From the NCBI GenBank assembly GCA_025331125.1, contig JAOALB010000318.1:1-18947 (forward strand): a stretch of 18,947 nucleotides of DNA, in the 5' to 3' direction. The notes under the pieces were generated by a model that was given only the letters and a program-made list of their open reading frames with translations, searched no databases and was not told the origin of the DNA. Positions 10,596 to 18,947 of this stretch are shown piece after piece. The position numbers and the translations under genes are program-made. Numbering within the stretch: position 1 is the stretch's first letter; the number at the start of each line of letters is the position of its first letter. Source of the DNA: Mycogone perniciosa. Taxonomy: Eukaryota; Ascomycota; Sordariomycetes; Hypocreales; Hypocreaceae.

Positions 10596-10733
10596 AGGAC
10601 TCTTTACCGCCAAGGGATAAGACTGTTTAACCCCAGGGAACAAGATTCTTATACCCCAGGGGACGAAATTCTTTAACCCTAGGGGACAAGATTCTTTAAC
10701 CTTAGCGTATAAGACTGTTTAACCCCAGGGTAT
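10596..10733. repeat. 23-bp minisatellite, six units with exact period
   Basis: Six head-to-tail units of exactly 23 bp start at 10596, 10619, 10642, 10665, 10688 and 10711. The core is close to AAGATTCTTTAACCCCAGGG plus GAC or TAT. Units 2 and 6 share AAGACTGTTTAACCCCAGGG, while units 3-5 share a TTCTT start, so variants alternate. There are no spacers. It lies about 250 bp before the HNH pseudogene in TA-rich DNA, yet its CCCC and GGGG tracts set it apart from that DNA. Confidence 0.95.
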
Positions 10734-10798
10734 ATAGTTATAAAAGCCAAAAACATAGGCTTAACTATATAGCTAAATAGGACGTTAGCCTTAACTAT

Positions 10799-10842
10799 CC
10801 CTCCTTTTCTTTTTTTTCCTTTTCTTTACCTTTTCTTTCTCT
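10799..10842 (+). promoter_or_regulatory. Polypyrimidine tract upstream of the HNH locus
   Basis: Forty-four bases of C and T on the plus strand with one A at 10828. CT-rich tracts often precede transcription starts in ascomycete promoters. It is about 140 bp before the first readable codon of the HNH relic. It could equally be simple-sequence DNA. Confidence 0.3.
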
Positions 10843-10984
10843 ATTATATTTATTAAAAATTATAAAGTGTAAAATCTTTTAAATACTTATATATAAAAAA
10901 AGCTTTAGCTTAGGGTATAAAGCTACAAAGGTATAAAAATCTAAGTCTAACCCTATAGCCAAGCATAGGTTTTACCTTAACTAA

Positions 10985-12415
10985 TCGTACGCTTCCACCT
11001 TATTCGGCACCGATCCTGCAGCCTACCTAGTACTACACTGCTGGCGTCACACCTCGAAGGTTCGCCTTGAGCAATTGGAACACGCTCTACTTCGCTCTCC
11101 TAACCTTTGTTCAAGCTGGCTGCGCGCAGCATATCCCCCGACCTATACGCCGCAGAGATGCCCGCTATCTACCCCCTAAAAAGCCCTCGCATGATGCCCG
11201 ATTCACTCGTTTACTACTCTGAAAGACGGCTGTAGCACGCAAAGGCTCACAATTACCCCCCAAGCGCTCTGCATCTGGCTCCGTGTCCCCTAATAAAAAC
11301 TCTGAGTCGAGCCAGCTGCCCGTCAACGAAGAGGAGGATTTCGTTAACATGGTGGCGCCGCCCAATATGGATATCGCGGCCGACCTCGCACGCCAAACCA
11401 TCGCCGGGTTCCCTCGTCCTGTCTTGTCGCGGCTTGCCAGTGCGCTGTGACGGGCAAGGGCCGGTCGTGGTGTATTAGCCCTGCTGTCGGCCCAGCCTTG
11501 CAAGTATGCCACATTATCCCCCAACAGCACTACCACCTGTACCCTGATCCTGAGGGTTTCGCCGGCAATGACGATGTCGAGTTTAGTCCGCGTCGTCTGC
11601 GGGAGGCCTGGCAGCGCACCTGGTCCGCGGAAAATGGCATCCTCCTGCTGAGCCACCTTCACGAACTTTTCGACTCCAGGCTGTTCTCCATCCACCCCGA
11701 TACCCTACGGATCCGCGCCTTCGTACCTTATGACGTCATTAGCGACTACCACGGCTGTATCGCCCGGCTGCCGCCCATTGTTGATCGCAACGCCCTGCGC
11801 CACTATTACGATATGTGCTGTATCGAGAACATGGCCGCGAAGATGCCGCTGATGAACCAAGCGCCTGGATCTGACATCGAGTTGGGTACATCGGGTACGA
11901 TATCGCCGTTTAGCGCCAGGGCAAAAATCCCTTGCATATCGACCCCGGGGGTACAAGACGCGTCGGGACAATCACGTACCGGAGATGATACTCAGTCAGC
12001 ACAAAGCGCTCGCGGTGACCCATCTAAGAGGGCACGGCCCGCAGAGGATAACTCAAGTCCTCTAGACAAGGTCAACGAAAAAGCCAGGCCATCAGCCGAT
12101 TGCGACATATGGCCAGCTAGCCTGCATCGGTGCGGATCCGTTCTAGATGTAAAAAGTGAGCATGGAGAAACAGTAGAAAATAGTACTGCTACACATGAAG
12201 AGAACCAGGGCGAAGGATCGACTCTAGACGAGCTAGTTTATAAGCACAAACAAAAACGACGACGAATCTCGGGAGATATGTTTGAGGAGTCTACTTGGGG
12301 CGATGATGAAATTATGGGTCGCTGGCCAACTTACGATGGTTGTATCACACCATTAAACTCGCAGCAATTTTTGGCTGATGTGAACTGGGAGTTGAGGAAG
12401 TTCCCCGTTACCTAA
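10985..12415 (+). pseudogene. Fungal HNH (HNH_2-type) nuclease-like protein, frameshifted
   Basis: Homology starts right after a TAA at 10982 with SYASTLFGTDPAAYL and no ATG, so the true start is lost. Reading then needs three frame changes, each a loss of one base: near 11150 (before EMPAIYPLKS), near 11220 (between YYSER and TAVARKGS) and near 11440 (between PRPVLSRLA and CAVTGKG). From 11447 to 12415 the frame is open for 322 codons. It carries the HNH-like core: C-H-I-I-P at 11507-11521, E-N-G-I-L-L at 11630-11647, and L-H-E-L-F-D around 11660, with expected metal or catalytic residues His, Asn and His present. The C-terminal half is low-complexity with a basic K-Q-K-R-R-R cluster near 12250 that could be a nuclear signal. 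Fungal genomes carry many such genes of unknown role. If the frameshifts are real the gene is dead; if they are consensus errors it may be whole. Confidence 0.8.
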
Positions 12416-13482
12416 AATTAAGTATTGGGGGCGAAGGACCAACACTATAGGTAACAACAAGGGTTTCCAACGCGTCACCATGATTAACTATTAGCCTTTC
12501 TCCGTAGTTGGCCAGTGGATTCATATATATACTATAGTCATATCGGGGAGGGTGATTTTGAAAGACTTCATCGTCCAAGCGCCAGTAACCTTATTCTATA
12601 ACCCCTATCAATTGAACTTGCTACCTATATGGTCCACGCGTTCTTCCTCTAACCATTATTCTTATTCCTATATATAAACCAGGCAGTTTAGGACACCTAA
12701 ATGCTTTACGTCTATATCTGTCTTATCTACTACCAGAGAGGCTTGAATTGCGTTGCTTAATTGTGTCTCAGAATTATACCACAGCAATATACAGAGTACT
12801 CGCGTACACTTGCAACTCCAGGAGCACTTTGTGTTGTAGTCAGGATATAAGTTTTGCTGTGCTGGTAACTAAGCCACAGAGGTATTTCTTAGGTCGTCTC
12901 TTGTTTTAACAGGAGATAGCTTGAAAGAGCCTACGAGGATGCTACAGGTGCGCGACTAAGTACCAGTCCGAGTTATAGGAGGATTTTTTATTTCCAGTAA
13001 CTCTATGGAATATAAAAGCTAAGGATTAATATATACTATACTAGTAACTAGAGACGATTTGTTACTAGGAGGCTCGAGAACAGCAACTGCTAGTAATATA
13101 AAAATTAAAATTAGCAGTACATACATACTAAAGGTTGGCTTGCTATAATCTCCTGACATGACCAGATTGTTAGACTGTTCCTAGTGTTGCGTGGAGCACA
13201 TTATACTTAGACTAAAATAGCTGCATAGTTGTCACGTGACTACGGCTACAAAATCCCAAATGAGTGCTAGTAAGCCACTAATCTAGAAGTACTCCGTACG
13301 CTAAAACGCGGATATACTGTTGGTCCCGTTGCACAGCCGTGTATGAGCTCCTGAAAGGGTACCGTGAGTAGTTTCAGTGACGAATCACTCGAAGCGAAAT
13401 ATCTCGCTTGACTCTGGAACGCAATCTAATTCAGGACTTGAGGTACAGAGCTAGTGACAAGCGGGGTAGCTAAAATTCAAGT
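12416..13482. other. Intergenic stretch without recognisable genes
   Basis: About 1.1 kb between the HNH and NB-ARC relics. No frame of useful length or known motif is seen on either strand, and no P-loop that would belong to the NB-ARC relic downstream. The one distinct element is the perfect palindrome GTCACGTGAC at 13231-13240. Confidence 0.6.
13231..13240. promoter_or_regulatory. GTCACGTGAC palindrome (E-box-like CACGTG core)
   Basis: A perfect 10-bp palindrome with the CACGTG core bound by basic helix-loop-helix factors in fungi. It lies about 250 bp before the first readable part of the NB-ARC relic. A single site this short can occur by chance, so a role is only possible. Confidence 0.25.
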
Positions 13483-14750
13483 ATCCTGCGGGCGGCATCA
13501 AAGGCCTTTGATATCCGCCCCTTCTTCCCTACTACCTTCCATAGAGCCATCATTATAACCACTCGATCATCCGCCGTAAAGATCGGCCAGTTGATCCACC
13601 TGCGGAAGCTAAAAGATACTAAAGATAGCCTGGAGCTACTCGCTTCCACGTCGCATCGACAGAATGCCTATCATGGTGAGAGTACTAAGGACCACAGATG
13701 CTAATTAGCGCTAACGCACATCTATAGATGAGGCCGCTGCTAAACTTGCACTGCAACTCGATAGACTACCCCTCGCTCTCTCAACCGCTGGTGCTTACCT
13801 TGACCAAGTTGCAACGAGCTGGAAGAGTACCTCGAGCTGTACCAAGAGTCATGGTTGCGACTGCAAAGGGCGAGCCCCCAGCTATTGTCATATGAGAGCC
13901 GTGCCATGTACTCAACCGGGGACATTTCATATAAGCGCATCGAGCAGGAGAACGAGGCTGCGGCAATACTACTAAAGTTATAGGCATATTTCGATAATAG
14001 GACTTATGGTATAAGTTGCTTCGGCGGGGTGGATCCCATACGAACGGGTGGTTAAAGGATCTAACACAAGATCGACTCTGCTTTGACCAGACCATGCGAG
14101 TACTTTGCAGCCATGGCCTTGTAGAAGCCGATTCTCGCGGATACAGCATACATGGATGCATTCACTCGTGGATTATTCATGCACTGAATCCAAAGACACA
14201 TGTGGAGATGGCATGGCTGGCTATGAGGTGTGTGGCATTGCATGCACCGGACAACAGTGAGCCAGAGTACTGGTTAGTGCAGCGACGGCTTCTTCAGCAT
14301 GCAGATCGATGCTTTAATCTCATGACACTGGGTTTAGAGCTTCAAGAAGGATATGAGTGGATACCCCATGGCTTAGGCAGCCTTTTTGCGGGCCAAGGAC
14401 GATTTGGCGGTGCGGAGGCCATGTATGAGTGAGCACTCCGAGGCTACGAGAAGGCCTTAGGCAACCCTCTAGTAGAGACCTACCCCCTTACACTCAAAGC
14501 TATGGAGAACCTTAGGAATATTCTGCACAAGCTTAATAGGGCAGGTGAAGCGCGACTGTATTACATGCGGGCGGAAGCTGGGCTTCGAACTGTGTATGGA
14601 TCCCAGAGCGAGCGGCACCAAAGAGTAGTCTCCAAGTTACAGTTGGGGGCGAAATCAGATTCTTCTTCCAGCAAACCCTTTCAACAATCCAAGTGCCCGG
14701 ACTGGCTAGCTAGTCTGTCAAAATGGGTGTTTCCAAGGGGCAAACCGTAG
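13483..14750 (+). pseudogene. NB-ARC/TPR (NLR-like) protein, 5'-truncated pseudogene
   Basis: The second half of a fungal NOD-like receptor gene. In order: an FDIRPFFP segment, IIITTRSS (NB-ARC RNBS-B-like, 13549-13572), LELLASTS, RLPLALSTAGAYL (GLPL-like, about 13763-13801), AYFDNR, a winged-helix-like part (LTQDRLCFDQTMRVLCSHGLVE), QRRLLQHADR, and TPR-like helices (GQGRFGGAEAMYE, ALRGYEKALG, 14385-14462). The Walker A P-loop and any N-terminal effector domain are absent upstream. Damage: one-base losses near 13822 and 14002, TAG at 13981 where related proteins usually have Trp, and TGA at 14430 where Arg (CGA) would fit. The frame then continues to TAG at 14748-14750. Intact members act in non-self recognition and programmed cell death in fungi. 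The family call is confident from motif order; the original length and effector type cannot be told. Confidence 0.8.
13676..13727 (+). other. Intron preserved in the NB-ARC pseudogene, 52 nt
   Basis: Donor GTGAGA, branch CTAAC at 13711-13715 and acceptor TATAG ending at 13727. Splicing joins NAYH to DEAAAKLALQ and changes the frame as needed to reach the GLPL-like motif. It shows that the relic descends from genomic DNA and not from a reverse-transcribed copy. Confidence 0.75.
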
Positions 14751-15101
14751 GTCGGGCTTACGTTGGCAGACGATCAGGGCGTGGTTTTCGCGTAACCTTT
14801 TTCGTGTAGCCTACTTACACCAAATCTATCACATAGACATCGAATTCTTTGCGGAGGAAGATAACCATATCCTTTTGAAGTATGCATGGACTAAGGGCAA
14901 GTTGGCCAATGCATTCAACATATTAGGGGTAATGGTTTTGGGTCGGCACCATTTGATGGTGCTTCGATCGATTGCGGCATACTGTACTGGTGTGGGGGTG
15001 GAGATTTTGGCTATTTCTGTATCAGTAGGTGCGTCGCCACCATGCGGTGTTGGTAGTTTCTGTGAATGCACTAGTCGGGTGCTACGGTATGCACCAGATG
15101 A
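14751..15101. other. Stretch with unrecognised open frames on both strands
   Basis: A plus-strand frame open from about 14836 to 15114 reads IDIEFFAEEDNHILLKYAW and then a hydrophobic part; its first ATG is at 14875. A minus-strand frame at 14829-15107 overlaps it fully. Neither shows a known motif, so I cannot tell which strand, if either, was coding. The plus frame could continue into the next entry across a one-base shift near 15110. Confidence 0.25.
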
Positions 15102-15833
15102 ACTCAATTTTTGAATGTTCTCACAGAGATCGTAGCCTACCGGCCATGGGCCAAAGCCTCAGAAATGGTCGCCGGGTATGGGATCGCTGCGCAACCTACC
15201 CTATCCTATATTGTACGAATACAACAGCCGCAAAGCGCGGGCTCGTCGGATACATCTTGTTTGGGAGCTGAAGACACTTGGTAAATCGCATTTACCACAT
15301 CGAGGACGCTTCTCACGCTCGTAGATCTGGCGATTGCAGTTGAAAGTCTGCTGAAAAATGCGCTCAATGACGATAGGCTGGACAATGGTTGTGTAAGCAA
15401 AGTTGCCCTCAGCAGAATTGGATCTTATCGGAGTAAAGACTCTCCAGACATCCGGTTATGTCGGTGTTAGATGCACAGGAGCGGCGATTGCGGCACAATG
15501 GGTTTAATCTATTATGACAATGCTGAATTGACTGATGTGTTCCTCTCGTCTTCCTTTTCTGATGAAGCTTTTTCTCCCTGCCCCGTTTCTTCTTATGGGT
15601 CATTTCCGTGTTATTTGCACACTGACCTCAGGATAGATGCGGCATACGCCCCTGTGTATAAAACAGTACCAAACAAGAAGAAGCAAAGAGATTGGCTGAG
15701 CCTGGTACAAGACTCTCCAAAGATCTGTCGAGTCCCGTGTGGCGTGCGTCTGAGCTTTGAGAATCTTCGGCTGCGTAAAGTCAAACCTGGTTTTGCATGC
15801 ACGCCTAATCATCGGGAAAAGGGGCCCCTGTAG
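15102..15833 (+). pseudogene. Long frame with two stops, family unknown
   Basis: One plus-strand frame stays open for 244 codons except for TAA at 15282 and TAG at 15468, ending with TAG at 15831. It contains NVLTEIVAYRPWAKASEM, LVDLAIAVESLLKNALNDDR, GLIYYDNAELTDVFLSSS and, near the end, a basic stretch (RLRKVKPGF). Base composition is ordinary, so a frame this open is more than expected by chance in this window and resembles the decay by nonsense seen in the membrane-protein gene at 17496-18890. No domain is recognised and no start codon is assigned. It might be two or three unrelated open stretches. Confidence 0.3.
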
Positions 15834-15980
15834 TGAAGAAATGCGGATGGATGATGTAGAGCAGCTGCAAGACGCGGCTTTGGGGCAAAAATCATTAAAA
15901 CCTATTAAGAATTTTCAGGTTTAGTTAAGTTTGGCTCTCTCAGGTTGCAAAATTCTTAAAGAGTTGGAATTTTTTGCAAG

Positions 15981-16316
15981 GTGGATAGAAGAGATCAGGA
16001 AGACTTCTACCCTCATGTAGCCAAAGTAAACCGAGGTATTGATAGAAACAGCAAGCCTGAGTGGAAGTACTTATCCGATTGCCACTGTGCCAAGGCTAGA
16101 CATGTACAGTGGGAGGACATTTTTGGCCACGTCGCTGTGCTGGTTTTTTCAACACACCCCTTGTCCCTGGCAATAAGAGTCAGCGGCAGTACTTCTTTGC
16201 ACTCTTTCCGGCACTGTGACTACTTCTTCGGTATATTGGCTGTTGAAGGTTTATCTAGTTATGCCTACGACGTTAAACATGATTGGGATATTTTCCATTT
16301 GGATGCAGTATCATAA
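15981..16316 (+). other. Open frame of 111 codons without ATG, unrecognised
   Basis: The frame opens with GTG and contains no ATG, so it is not a complete gene as it stands. It could be an exon or a relic. It includes EWKYLSDCHCAKARHVQWED and a His/Cys/aromatic-rich second half ending HDWDIFHLDAVS. I do not recognise the family and see no clear splice acceptor at its start. Confidence 0.2.
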
Positions 16317-16392
16317 TGGATACAGATAGGTGAAGTCTTGTAATATTGCTTTTCCCTTTCCTAATTTGAGAGTCGGAGGGGTGGCAAAGCCG

Positions 16393-16411
16393 CGTTGCAC
16401 TTAGTGCAGCG
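16393..16411. other. Hairpin, 8 pairs with one G-T wobble, 3-nt loop
   Basis: CGTTGCAC, loop TTA, GTGCAGCG. It resembles a tRNA arm at first sight, but no other arm, anticodon loop or T-loop can be placed around it. Confidence 0.5.
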
Positions 16412-16596
16412 GTTCCTTGGGTTACTGGGCTAGCACTGCGACTACCAGGCGTCAGTGGCGCAGGAGTCCTATAATCATAATCTGGATCGTGGCGTCTTGA
16501 GATGATGGAGACTGGAACTGTGATGCAGACAGATTTACAACTGCCCTTGTCCTCACCGACGCATGCGCACCCGCATGCACCTCCAACTGGACAAAG

Positions 16597-16610
16597 AGGC
16601 CATATGGCCT
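16597..16610. other. Perfect 14-bp palindrome AGGCCATATGGCCT
   Basis: A fully symmetric 14-mer with no spacer. It could be a dimeric factor site or chance; nothing nearby ties it to a gene. Confidence 0.5.
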
Positions 16611-17726
16611 TCCTATGTATTTCTACGAGTTTCTATGGATGATGCGCTCTCTGCCTGCCCACCTAACTAAGCAGAATATCTTTTTCTGAAGCACCTCCAG
16701 CAGCGTCACAACGAAGTGTAAATATACGTTCTCTTAAGGCAGTGTGGAGGAAGGCTTCCGTATATACATAGATTTGCCCCTGGCGCCACCAATAGTAGCG
16801 GATAAGCCGCCGATTTATGTAGGTTTGCATGATTCAGCTATAAGACTGAGACCAATGCGGTTGCTGAGAGAGGACAACCATCCTGAATCTCAAATCTGAA
16901 GAATTAGATTTGTGCGACGATTTGATACATACTGTACATATATACACTGTCGCCAACAAACCTAAACCGGCCGTTACATCGCTGCCTCGTAAGGAAGAGG
17001 GATGGATGAGCCAGAATTGGCTCTTTGTCCCTCGTTATGTCACTTTATAACGGTACATCAGTATACAACCCAGATGTGGCTTTGCAGCCCCACTTGGCCA
17101 AAAGCTGCCTTTCTGACCCAAAGTGATGCTCCCCTTCCCTTGCCAGAACCAGCGTTGTTGGCTTTGCTATTTACGTATGTACACAGCGCAAAACAGCTTT
17201 CATGTAGATCTCTGTGAATAACCTTGCGCAACTGAGTCGGAGCAGGTATGTATTGCAAGGCATTTCTCAGAATCTTGGCGCTGAACAGACTCATTTAGCG
17301 TTTCCAAGTATTTCCACTCCTCTCTGAAACGGATCAAATGGACAGATCGTATCCCTAAAATTGACCTAACTTGTGAAAGCAAGAAGCCCATTAGCCCTCG
17401 CCTCAACTATAACTCAATAATCCGAAGACCTATCGTCTCCAAACACTGGGTAAATGTTTTGACACTCGACTAAAGCTATCAAACCGAGGTCACCCATGGC
17501 CCGACTTTTCTTTGGCCTCCGAGGGCGTATCCATACATCAGTTGCTGTCGCGCTTATTCTTATGTTTCTAATCAATATTACCCACTTCAGGCGCCACTCC
17601 TAACTGACAAATAATAAGCTTTTACATGCCCAGACCGTGCTCGTGAAGCCTAACAATGTCACTGTCAGTGGATTGATATTCTACGGCCGCAAGGACCGAG
17701 TCTTATGCATGCGCCGTTACGTAGAA

Positions 17727-17795
17727 GTAAGTGGTTATGGTTAGACGAGCATATTACGGCATCATACGCAGCCTGACCAGTGTGTCCTTCAATAG
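17727..17795 (+). other. Intron 1 of the membrane-protein pseudogene, 69 nt
   Basis: Donor GTAAGT, branch CTGAC at 17773-17777, acceptor CAATAG. Splicing joins RRYVE to RNMADNGGWLDE and matches the family order. An in-frame TAG inside the intron explains why the exons are not contiguous. Confidence 0.8.
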
Positions 17796-18014
17796 CGAAA
17801 TATGGCCGACAATGGTGGGTGGTTGGATGAGGTCCTCTGGATCGCCAACACCGATAACGTAGAAGACCTTCGCTACCTGGACGAGATCATATTCAGCAAC
17901 CCTACCCGATATAAGAAACTTGTCCTTGACGGATAGCTATGGACATATACCTACTTTAAAGCTTGGCAACATCTTGAACGTGGAAAATACTACGTCAAAA
18001 TTGATGACGATATT

Positions 18015-18118
18015 GTATGTATTCCAGAACCTATCGCACAAACCTTACGTCGATGAGACATGTGTTGTGTTAGTGCAGTCCTATACGGAATACTTACATG
18101 GATATCATCAAAACTAAG
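18015..18118 (+). other. Intron 2 of the membrane-protein pseudogene, 104 nt
   Basis: Donor GTATGT follows the KIDDDI codons, and acceptor ACTAAG precedes GTG TGG ATT, giving KIDDDI-VWIDDD. It is longer than the other introns here and no good CTRAY branch lies at the usual distance, so the acceptor is supported by protein continuity more than by signal strength. Confidence 0.65.
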
Positions 18119-18701
18119 GTGTGGATTGATGATGATGCTATTCCTCAACTTGTTACTCGAAAAATCCACCATCCGGCCGATTTCGTTGTCTCTGCGAACA
18201 TTATCAACAATCCTCCTTTGGGCTTCTTGCATTACTACATGGGCGCTCTTCATCTGTATTTACCGGAGATCGAAAGGCCCGATATTGTCACGAAATCATG
18301 GAAACCCTCCTATCACCCCTTCTGGAATGGACCAGACAATTTCACCTGGCCGCTTAACAAAGATCCCCCGTATCAGCACTACAGATGGCTTAAGGTGAGG
18401 GATAACAAGATGATGGTGCAGACCCCCGCTGCTCGGCTTCAGTATAAGGTCTGGGGTGCTAGCTATACCAGCTGGGCAATTGCTGCCTAGATGCACTACT
18501 CTTTACTCGAAAACATTGAGAATAGGAGGTTGGACCTCTACAAGTTTAACAAACCGTGGAATATGAACGGTGAGCGAATTAGGATCAATTTCATGTGTGT
18601 TTACGCCGACGATATCTTGGATACCGACATCGCACATTGGCCGGAGAATAGAGGCGATGAGGACATAATTGTCATTGATTTGCCACAGCGGTTGCGCCGT
18701 C

Positions 18702-18762
18702 GTACGTACAAACTACAAATGGTCAGATTTTTTGTTTACTAGTTTTTCTGATTCCTCTATAG
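18702..18762 (+). other. Intron 3 of the membrane-protein pseudogene, 61 nt
   Basis: Donor GTACGT, branch CTGAT at 18748-18752, acceptor CTATAG at 18762. Splicing joins LPQRLRR to PVMILGEALRAY in the right frame. An earlier AG (TTTACTAG) would break the frame. Confidence 0.75.
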
Positions 18763-18947
18763 CCGTCATGATTCTCGGAGAAGCCCTTAGAGCTTATTTC
18801 CAGTACTCTGGACAGCCAGAATTGACAGAGACTGACCTCCTCACAAGGTATAGCGCTCTTGCTCAGGACTACGCCTTTTTGCAGCATTGAGCCCGGACGG
18901 CTCGCAAGCAATCCTAATCCTCCGTCGGGGCGAGGGACGTACTGAGC

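Larger units (their letters stand above)
16317..17495. other. Intergenic stretch with small palindromes
   Basis: No supported gene. Small structures are an 8-bp hairpin at 16393-16411 and a perfect 14-bp palindrome at 16597-16610. A minus-strand frame at 17058-17294 contains KVIHRDLH, like a kinase catalytic loop, but nothing else of a kinase is seen. The last 100 bases should hold the promoter of the membrane-protein gene, but no clear TATA box stands out. Confidence 0.5.
17496..18890 (+). pseudogene. Single-pass membrane protein with KIDDD motif (glycosyltransferase-like), three nonsense codons
   Basis: Exons 17496-17726, 17796-18014, 18119-18701 and 18763-18890 give 386 codons in one unbroken frame, apart from TAA at 17601, TAG at 17934 and TAG at 18488. 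ATG 17496 has a good context (CACCCATGGCC). Residues 14-31 (TSVAVALILMFLINITHF) form a likely signal anchor, typical of type II Golgi or ER proteins. Family landmarks follow: VSGLIFYGRKDRV, DNGGWLDEVLW, GKYYVKIDDDI (DDD at 147-149), then across intron 2 VWIDDDAIP, HPADFVVSANIIN, HYYMGALHLYLPE, SWAIAA-stop-MHYSLLEN, and a C-terminal TDLLTRYSALAQDY. This is a conserved fungal family of uncharacterised proteins; the Asp triplet suggests a metal-dependent sugar transferase, which is inference. The stop at 17601 fits CAA-to-TAA and that at 18488 fits CAG-to-TAG, since related proteins have Gln before MHYS. The origin of 17934 is unclear. No frameshift is needed, so decay looks recent or RIP-driven. 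Confidence 0.8.

Noticed and set aside
10596..10733. CRISPR array
   Set aside because: The 23-bp units are directly adjacent with no spacers, and the context is eukaryotic.
11165..11971. Two minus-strand frames (176 and 88 aa) over the HNH relic
   Set aside because: They overlap sequence that reads as HNH-family protein on the plus strand; the minus translations show no domain.
16393..16411. tRNA arm
   Set aside because: One hairpin only; no acceptor stem, anticodon arm or T-loop fits the flanks.
17496..18890. Altered genetic code or programmed readthrough to explain in-frame stops
   Set aside because: The thioesterase gene ends normally at TAG, the neighbouring relics also have frameshifts, and at least two of the stops are simple C-to-T changes. 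Pseudogene decay is simpler.

Overview
The window looks like nuclear DNA of a filamentous ascomycete (Pezizomycotina). The evidence is short introns of 52-104 nt with GT...AG ends (most with a CTAAC/CTGAC-type branch site), gene families typical of these fungi (a fungal HNH_2 nuclease-like protein, an NB-ARC/TPR receptor-like protein, a two-hot-dog acyl-CoA thioesterase, a single-pass membrane protein with a KIDDD motif), and large TA-rich blocks that look like old repeat-induced point mutation (RIP). No bacterial operon or Shine-Dalgarno signal is visible.

Layout: 1-1000 holds a TAT microsatellite, a short TG run, a decayed reading frame (400-663) and a short open frame (693-899). 1000-7130 is a long TA-rich, gene-free block with an 18-bp tandem repeat (5541-5630) and one island of normal composition (about 2385-2600) whose short frame carries a LAGLIDADG-like motif. 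A sharp composition boundary lies near 7130. 7325-8404 is the only gene that appears intact, a thioesterase-like protein with one 54-nt intron that keeps the frame. 8405-9350 holds a perfect hairpin, unrecognised short frames and a degenerate MYND-like zinc-finger exon on the minus strand. 9350-10985 is gene-poor, becomes TA-rich, and carries a clean 23-bp x 6 minisatellite (10596-10733). 10985-12415 is an HNH nuclease-like pseudogene with three frameshifts. 13483-14750 is an NB-ARC/TPR pseudogene with a recognisable intron, two frameshifts and two nonsense codons. 15102-15833 is a long frame with two stops and no recognised family. 17496-18890 is a four-exon membrane-protein gene whose frame is intact except for three nonsense codons.

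The genes do not form a pathway that I can see. The region reads as a decaying accessory compartment, with one functional-looking gene next to TA-rich RIP blocks and relics of nuclease, NLR-like and membrane-protein genes. The most informative signal is how the genes are broken. One gene has only in-frame stops, at least two of which fit C-to-T change. In two others, all five frameshifts are losses of one base and fit contraction of a two- or three-base run. I did not find convincing evidence of a wholly new system.
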